Of a DNA stretch of 10,216 bases, positions 5,729 to 10,216 are shown one piece after another; within the stretch, counting starts at the first letter, position 1; each line of letters opens with the position of its first letter. The stretch lies in the NCBI GenBank assembly GCA_903970355.1, contig CAJCIF010000142.1, positions 1 to 10,216 of the forward strand. The letters are read 5' to 3'. Made by a program: the position numbers and the translations under genes. The notes below the pieces were generated by a model. The model was given only the letters and a program-made list of their open reading frames with translations, was not told the DNA's origin and ran no database searches. The stretch comes from Actinomycetota bacterium. Lineage in GTDB: Bacteria > Cyanobacteriota > Vampirovibrionia > Obscuribacterales > Obscuribacteraceae.

Positions 5729-6751
5729 TTAGCGCAGGATTTCTTGCTTCGCTATCGAAGGATTTGCAGGTTCATCGCCATTGCTGTGATGTTCTGAATC
5801 GTGCTTATCTACAAGTGTAGAGCTGCCACGTTCACGGACATGTTTAGCAGGCGTGCGATCGATTAGTAGGGTAAGCAATTCCGGACGGCTATAGTGACCG
5901 CTTGCATCCATCATGCGTTTACGTCTATCAATCAGAGCGAAATCAAGATCAGCAATTACAACACCCTCACCAGATCTTAGAGGTCCAGCCATTACTTCGC
6001 CTTCTGGAGAAATGATCGCGGTATAGCAACCACTACTGATTGGGCCGATATCACAACTGCAGTCTTTCATAATTTGAGCCTGCTGATCGGCATCCAACCA
6101 GGCGGTGGCACAAACAACAAAACAAGCGGCTTCCAGAGCATGCTGGCGTATGTTGACCATGATCTGTTCCGAGAAAAGATCACCCGCAAATGAACCGGGA
6201 TACATAGAAGAATGAATTTCCTCACCATCAGCTATGAGAGCATAACGGGCAAGCGGATTATAATGCTCCCAGCATGCCAACTGACCGATGCGTCCAACAG
6301 TGGTATCAACAGCTCGCAACCCCGAACCATCTCCTTGTCCCCAAATCATGCGCTCATGATATGTTGGCGTGATCTTGCGGCGACATTGAATCAATGTGCC
6401 ATCAGCATCGAACAGTAATTGCGTATTATAAATTGATCCGCCATCGCGCTCGTTCACCCCTATTGAAACGACCATGCCTGCTTGCCTGCAGGCATCGCCT
6501 ATCGCTCGCGTAGCATGCGACGGTATGGTGACCGCTTGTTCCATCAATCGGAGATGTTCTTTAGCCTGTTTGTAAGGCGCTTGGACCAAAGAAAAATAAG
6601 GATAGTACGGTACAACTGTTTCGGGGAAAGTTGCAAACTGCACTCCTTGCCGGCCAAGAGCAATGATCTGTTGGCAAACCTTTTCCACTGTGCCTTCACG
6701 GCTGTAAAGAACAGGACTGATCTGCACAGCAGCTGCTTTGATAATAGTCAT
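5729..6751 (-). CDS. nitrilase, Nit6803/Nit1 type
   Basis: Carbon-nitrogen hydrolase converting nitriles to carboxylates and ammonia, 340 aa from ATG 6751-6749. The catalytic triad is visible: E44 in [14 protein letters not shown]126 in [11 protein letters not shown], and C160 in [17 protein letters not shown]133 in YHER is the conserved second glutamate. Long stretches ([60 protein letters not shown]) match the Synechocystis Nit6803-like group as I know it, which are helical-filament-forming aliphatic/dinitrile nitrilases. The C-terminal tail (about 305-340) is polar and probably disordered. An in-frame ATG at 6781 lacks an SD, while GGGAG (6763-6759) sits 7 bases before ATG 6751, so the shorter form is chosen. 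It lies 70 bp after bioB on the same strand; cotranscription is possible but unproven. The Nit1C partners (radical SAM NitD, GNAT and others) are absent here. Confidence 0.93.
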   Translation of the reverse strand: MTIIKAAAVQISPVLYSREGTVEKVCQQIIALGRQGVQFATFPETVVPYYPYFSLVQAPYKQAKEHLRLMEQAVTIPSHATRAIGDACRQAGMVVSIGVNERDGGSIYNTQLLFDADGTLIQCRRKITPTYHERMIWGQGDGSGLRAVDTTVGRIGQLACWEHYNPLARYALIADGEEIHSSMYPGSFAGDLFSEQIMVNIRQHALEAACFVVCATAWLDADQQAQIMKDCSCDIGPISSGCYTAIISPEGEVMAGPLRSGEGVVIADLDFALIDRRKRMMDASGHYSRPELLTLLIDRTPAKHVRERGSSTLVDKHDSEHHSNGDEPANPSIAKQEILR

Positions 6752-6758
6752 TGTGAAT

Positions 6759-6763
6759 CTCCC
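6759..6763 (-). promoter_or_regulatory. Shine-Dalgarno site fixing the nitrilase start
   Basis: GGGAG on the minus strand, 7 bases upstream of ATG 6751. The alternative ATG at 6781 has only AGAATACG before it, with no purine-rich site. Confidence 0.55.
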
Positions 6764-6821
6764 AAGAATCGAGAACTTCATCGTATTCTAGAGTACTTAT
6801 TTCATGGAGTTTCTTCAAAGT

Positions 6822-7841
6822 TCAAATTGCTGGGGCTTGATATGGCTCCGCTTTTAATCCAAGTAGTTCAAGCATTTCTGAATCTTCATTGGCGTCATTG
6901 TTAGGTGTCGTCAACAGCTTTTCGCCGGTGAATATGGAGTTGGCACCAGCCATGAAGCACAACGCTTGTTCGGCTACAGACAATCGCACGCGGCCGGCGG
7001 AGAGGCGCACCTTCGAGCGCGGCATAGTGAGACGAGCAGTGGCAATCATTCGGATCAACTCCCAGGGGGAGACCGGTGGTTGCGATTCTAATGGCGTGCC
7101 TTCAACGGGCACAAGCGCATTTAATGGAACGGACTCCGGATGCTCGGATAGAGTTGCAAGCGTGTGAATGAGGTCGATGCGGTCGTCATCACTTTCGCCC
7201 ATTCCGATAATGCCACCACAACAAACTGTGATACCAGCTTCGCGCACATTCTTTAAAGTGTCGAGACGTTCTTTGTACGTTCTGGTGCTGATGATTTGTT
7301 CGTAGAAGTTTTCGCCGGAATCGAGATTGTGATTGTATGCAGTTAAACCTGCAGCCTTCAATCGTTTGGCTTGATCGAGATCAACCATGCCGAGTGTACA
7401 ACAAACTTCCATTCCCATTTCGTTGACTTGCTGCACCATATCAAGAACGCTTTCGAAGGCTTCGTTATTTTTTACTTCGCGCCAGGCTGCTCCCATGCAA
7501 AATCTGGTGCTGCCTGCTTCTTTCGCTAATTTCGCGGCGGTCACAACGGTCTCTACATTCAACAAGGCTTCCGGTTTCACTGGTGTATCGTATCTGGCAG
7601 ATTGCGGGCAGTATGCGCAATCTTCCGGGCATGCACCGGTTTTGATGGATAACAGGGTGCATTGCTGAACATGCTCGGGATCATGATAGGTTCTATGAAC
7701 AGTTGCAGCTTGATAAATCAAATCCATTAGAGGCGAATGATAGAGCGCTTTTATTTCTTCGCGCTGCCAATCTGTACGTATCTCTCCGACGCGCACATTT
7801 TCATTTCCCTTGACAGCTTGACCAGAAACACAAGTGGTCAT
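6822..7841 (-). CDS. bioB: biotin synthase (radical SAM)
   Basis: Inserts sulfur into dethiobiotin to form biotin, the last step of the pathway; cytoplasmic homodimer with a [4Fe-4S] and a [2Fe-2S] cluster. 339 aa from ATG 7841, usual length. The radical SAM motif is [14 protein letters not shown] with C71, C75, C78 binding the [4Fe-4S] cluster. The [2Fe-2S] ligands are also in place: C115 (FCMGAAWR), C147 (EVCCTLG), C207 ([12 protein letters not shown]) and the arginine in [19 protein letters not shown] and [14 protein letters not shown] are further BioB signatures. The start is decided by an AGGAG-rich SD five bases upstream and by the ATGA overlap with the bioA stop; an ATG at 7859 would swallow that SD. 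Last gene of the bioCDAB run, followed 70 bp later by the nitrilase. Confidence 0.98.
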   Translation of the reverse strand: MTTCVSGQAVKGNENVRVGEIRTDWQREEIKALYHSPLMDLIYQAATVHRTYHDPEHVQQCTLLSIKTGACPEDCAYCPQSARYDTPVKPEALLNVETVVTAAKLAKEAGSTRFCMGAAWREVKNNEAFESVLDMVQQVNEMGMEVCCTLGMVDLDQAKRLKAAGLTAYNHNLDSGENFYEQIISTRTYKERLDTLKNVREAGITVCCGGIIGMGESDDDRIDLIHTLATLSEHPESVPLNALVPVEGTPLESQPPVSPWELIRMIATARLTMPRSKVRLSAGRVRLSVAEQALCFMAGANSIFTGEKLLTTPNNDANEDSEMLELLGLKAEPYQAPAI

Positions 7842-9148
7842 AGATTCTCCTCCAGACATAGTTCGTAGATTATTTTATAGGCTGACTCTAATTCTTCGCT
7901 CGTTATGCAATAAGGCGGTAACAAATAAATTGTGTTACCAATTGGGCGTATGACGAACCCTCGGTCCATGAACCGCGCTCTTAAACGAGGCGACACTGAG
8001 GCAAAATAGCCGCTTTCTTCTTCCAACTTAAGATCAAAAGCCGCAATCGTTCCACAGACGCGTGCACGTGTAAAGCGTGGATGGTCCTCAATATATTTTT
8101 CGATCAGCTTCAAATGAAGTTGCTCTTTGCCAGTATATGTATCTTTCCGTTCATGGAGCAATTTCATTGACGCTACGGCAGCCGCGCAAGTAATTGGATT
8201 GCCGCTATAAGAATGGCTATGAAAAAAGGCTTTTTCCCAGACATCATCGTAGAAGGCTTGAAAGATGTTTTCTGAAGCCAGGGTTAATGCCATAGGTAGA
8301 AAGCCACCCGTAAGACCTTTTGAAAGGCAGAGGATATCAGGTTGAGTGTTCGCTTTCCTGCAAGCAAACCAATCGCCTGTTCTTCCAAATCCAGTCATTA
8401 CTTCATCATATATAACGAGTAGATTGTGCTCTTTCGCAAAACGTTCAAGCTTGCCAAGATATCTTGTTGTGCACATCCGCATTCCGGCTGCACCTTGAAC
8501 GAGCGGTTCGACAATGATGGCAGCATATGAATCAGGAGACTTTGTTATGAGCGTTGCCAATGCCGCAAGTGACTCTGCTTCTTTTTCTTCAGCATCTTTA
8601 TCCGAAATCCAGGTGGCTGGGAAAGGTATGCTGTCGATTTCGAAAAGCAATACTTTAAACGGCCGCCAGAATTCAGATGATTGGCCTACCGACATGGCTC
8701 CAACCGTGTCACCGTGATAACCATGCTCGAGCGCAATGAAACGATTTCTGGTTTTCGATCCTTTGTTCAGCCAATATTGGTAGGCCATTTTTAAAGCTAC
8801 TTCGACCGCGGTCGATCCGTTATCCGAAAAGAATGCTCTTTTCAAATTGGACGGCACAACAGACAGAACATTTTCAGCAAGAACTTCTGCCGGTTCATGC
8901 GTGAAGCTTGTAAAAAGAGCCTGTTCCAGTTTCTTGGCCTGCTCGTAAATTGCCTCTGCGATTACAGGCTCACCATGCCCGTGTATGGTTACCCACCAAC
9001 TGCTTATGCAATCAAGTACTCGCCTACCATCTTCCAGTTCCAACCACGCTCCTCGCCCGGTTTGCACCATTTGCGGTGTTGGGGCGGTCTTCATCTGGGT
9101 AAACGGCCGCCAAATTGGTGATGTGGCTGTCGCTGTAATCGTGCTCAT
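7838..9148 (-). CDS. bioA: adenosylmethionine-8-amino-7-oxononanoate aminotransferase
   Basis: PLP-dependent class III aminotransferase making 7,8-diaminopelargonate (DAPA) from KAPA, with SAM as amino donor. 436 aa, usual length. Seen: the N-terminal IWRPFTQMK typical of BioA (12-20), the substrate-pocket pair W51-W52 in [15 protein letters not shown], the phosphate-binding loop [19 protein letters not shown] (108-126), GYHGDT with Y144, the PLP-ring aspartate D248 in [13 protein letters not shown], and Schiff-base K277 in [12 protein letters not shown]. The PFTQM and WW features separate it from other class III enzymes such as ornithine or beta-alanine aminotransferases. A GAGGAG lies 11 bases before ATG 9148. 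It overlaps bioD upstream and bioB downstream, each by ATGA. The SAM donor is inferred from the BioA family rather than the lysine-using BioK. Confidence 0.98.
   Translation of the reverse strand: MSTITATATSPIWRPFTQMKTAPTPQMVQTGRGAWLELEDGRRVLDCISSWWVTIHGHGEPVIAEAIYEQAKKLEQALFTSFTHEPAEVLAENVLSVVPSNLKRAFFSDNGSTAVEVALKMAYQYWLNKGSKTRNRFIALEHGYHGDTVGAMSVGQSSEFWRPFKVLLFEIDSIPFPATWISDKDAEEKEAESLAALATLITKSPDSYAAIIVEPLVQGAAGMRMCTTRYLGKLERFAKEHNLLVIYDEVMTGFGRTGDWFACRKANTQPDILCLSKGLTGGFLPMALTLASENIFQAFYDDVWEKAFFHSHSYSGNPITCAAAVASMKLLHERKDTYTGKEQLHLKLIEKYIEDHPRFTRARVCGTIAAFDLKLEEESGYFASVSPRLRARFMDRGFVIRPIGNTIYLLPPYCITSEELESAYKIIYELCLEENL
7847..7853 (-). promoter_or_regulatory. Shine-Dalgarno site of bioB inside bioA
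   Basis: GGAGGAG on the minus strand, 5 bases before ATG 7841 and within the last codons of bioA. It settles the bioB start and fits translational coupling at the ATGA junction. Confidence 0.75.
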
Positions 9149-9780
9149 TTCTTTATAAACTCCTCAGCGAACCACTTTAGTTTTTGATCGTAGGTTTCCT
9201 GCAATGTTTTCCTGCTAATTTCCGCAAGTGGTTCTATTTCAGCAACCACCTCTACGCGCCCATATTTTTCGAGTGCAAGCTTGTTTGATCTATGCTTCGG
9301 ACCATTCATGATTACGCCAGCAATTGGTATGCCGGCTTTACGCAAAGCATCCAACGAGAGAAGCGTATGATTAATGGTTCCCAATCCGGATTTTGAAACC
9401 AAAACGGCTGGACATGCTAATTGCTTGATCAAATCGATCACGAAATACTTCGAGTTAATTGGCACCATAAGTCCACCAGCACCTTCAACAATCAATGGCT
9501 TGCCGTTTGTGCCGGCAGGAACTTTCAGCTCGGATAGTTGTATTTCAACGTTGTCAATTTCGGCAGCAGCATGAGGCGACATTGGAGTTTTGAGGACATA
9601 GCGTTCCGGCAAGAAATGCTCATCCGGCAACTGCGAGATTTCCTTTATCCATTTAGAATCCGTAGTGGGTTCTGTTCCGGCTTGAATCGGCTTCCAATAC
9701 TGTCCGCGTGTTCCAAGCGTTAGAATCGCTGAAACTAGAGTTTTGCCAATATCGGTATCGGTGCCTGTTACGAATATCAT
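9145..9780 (-). CDS. bioD: dethiobiotin synthetase
   Basis: ATP-dependent carboxylase closing the ureido ring of dethiobiotin from DAPA and CO2. 211 aa, slightly shorter than the E. coli enzyme (about 225 aa). The P-loop is GTDTDIGKT (6-14) with K13; YWKPIQAGT (28-36) carries the catalytic lysine K30; SPHAAAE (68-74) and VEGAGGLMVPI (98-108) are the other family motifs. The C-terminal half has VLVSKSGLGTINHTLLSLDAL and GVIMNGP. AGGAGAG lies about 11 bases before ATG 9780. Its start overlaps the bioC stop and its stop overlaps the bioA start, both as ATGA, so the enzymes for consecutive steps should be made in near-equal amounts. Confidence 0.98.
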   Translation of the reverse strand: MIFVTGTDTDIGKTLVSAILTLGTRGQYWKPIQAGTEPTTDSKWIKEISQLPDEHFLPERYVLKTPMSPHAAAEIDNVEIQLSELKVPAGTNGKPLIVEGAGGLMVPINSKYFVIDLIKQLACPAVLVSKSGLGTINHTLLSLDALRKAGIPIAGVIMNGPKHRSNKLALEKYGRVEVVAEIEPLAEISRKTLQETYDQKLKWFAEEFIKK

Positions 9781-10216
9781 TGTCGAGAAATCTCTCCTAA
9801 TAGAATTTTGAAAGTCATTCCAACCGGTCCCGAGCTATCCCAACCTCGAAGCAGTTTTCGAAATTGAGAAGTCGTCAGCCTGCCGCCATCGATGCGGGTT
9901 GCCGCGCCAACCATTTTGAGCCACTGGAAGAATTCCAGAGCTTTATCGAAATGCTGTGCTACGTCCAACTCCACACTCTCACACGAGAAGCCGTTGCCAA
10001 CTTCCAACATTTCATAACCGGGCAGTTCATTCGCTGAACATGGCACTCCGACCCTGCTACAAATTTTTTGCCATTCATGGAAAGAGCCGGCAATCGGACA
10101 AGCGAAATAGAATGATCCACCTTCGTCTAAAAGGTCAAGCAATTTCCGCATGTTCCTTTGACGATCTTGCAACCAGTGCAAAACAAATGATGAAGCAATC
10201 AATGCAAACCGCTCCG
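9777..10216 (-). CDS. bioC: malonyl-ACP O-methyltransferase, C-terminal part (cut by window edge)
   Basis: C-terminal 146 or so codons of a class I SAM methyltransferase; the reading frame is open to the right edge, and the TTG at 10202 is an internal leucine (reading ERFALIASSFVLHWLQD), not a start. BioC methylates the malonyl-ACP carboxyl so that fatty-acid synthesis can build the pimeloyl chain. Supporting features: SSFVLHWLQD matches the BioC S-N/S-x-x-x-Q/H-W segment, followed by LLDEGGSFYFACPIAGSFHEW (L-x-P/E-G-G...G-S-x-x-E), FFQWLKMVGAATR corresponding to the S-L-K-x-I-G-A-T segment, and RLTTSQFRKLLRGW and MTFKILLGEISRQ corresponding to the C-terminal T-Y-x-x-x-x-G segment. The SAM-binding N-terminus is off the window. 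Its position upstream of bioD in a bio operon supports the call. Confidence 0.9.
   Translation of the reverse strand, partial: ERFALIASSFVLHWLQDRQRNMRKLLDLLDEGGSFYFACPIAGSFHEWQKICSRVGVPCSANELPGYEMLEVGNGFSCESVELDVAQHFDKALEFFQWLKMVGAATRIDGGRLTTSQFRKLLRGWDSSGPVGMTFKILLGEISRQ

Noticed and set aside
6752..6821. Separate promoter for the nitrilase
   Set aside because: A TAGAAT -10-like hexamer is present on the minus strand, but no -35 lies at a suitable distance (TTGAAG is 22 bp away).
6482..6904. Plus-strand ORF of 140 codons opposite nitrilase and bioB
   Set aside because: Spans parts of two real genes and their gap, with no SD or recognisable domain.
5729..7841. Nit1C gene cluster (nitrilase plus radical SAM)
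   Set aside because: The radical SAM protein is clearly biotin synthase by its cluster ligands and operon; no GNAT, AIR-synthase-like or flavin partner is in the window.

Overview
The window carries ten protein-coding genes, two of them cut by the window edges, in a bacterial layout: tight operons, 4-bp overlaps, Shine-Dalgarno (SD) sites and a lipoprotein signal. Base composition looks just under 50% G+C by eye. The host cannot be named from the sequence. The nitrilase resembles the cyanobacterial Synechocystis type as I remember it, and GTAGGGGC...GCCC palindromes sit between genes. A cyanobacterial or Melainabacteria-like relative is therefore possible, but this is a weak guess.

Left part (1-1565): two divergent tRNA-related genes share a 69-bp gap. 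On the minus strand is an AlaX-type protein that edits mischarged tRNA-Ala (truncated at base 1). On the plus strand is a cytosine-C5 methyltransferase. It looks like a DNA methylase at first glance, but it has the Dnmt2/TRDMT1 hallmarks (CFT motif, LSPPC..YT, ENV.GF, GNS) and so is best read as a tRNA C38 methyltransferase, which is rare in bacteria.

Middle (1600-2771): an orphan family-3 solute-binding lipoprotein gene with no SD, followed by a non-coding stretch of about 255 bp. That stretch is packed with short direct repeats, a REP-like hairpin, a 17-bp perfect inverted repeat and a cluster of ACTTG/CAAGT half-sites over a good sigma70-like promoter.

Region 2772-5722 (plus strand): a MarR-family regulator (probably leaderless), an isochorismatase-fold hydrolase without the usual catalytic cysteine, an MFS_3 efflux transporter, and a Tat-exported zinc-dependent nucleoside/nucleobase deaminase. 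Gaps are 11, 28 and about 53 bp, so this looks like a MarR-controlled detoxification/efflux operon, with the deaminase as a possible fourth member.

Region 5729-10216 (minus strand): the biotin operon bioC-bioD-bioA-bioB (read right to left). All three junctions are identical ATGA overlaps, and the operon covers pimeloyl-chain priming (BioC) and the last three ring-forming steps. A solitary nitrilase of the Nit6803/Nit1 type follows 70 bp downstream and ends only 6 bp from the convergent deaminase gene. bioF and a pimeloyl-ACP esterase gene are not in the window.
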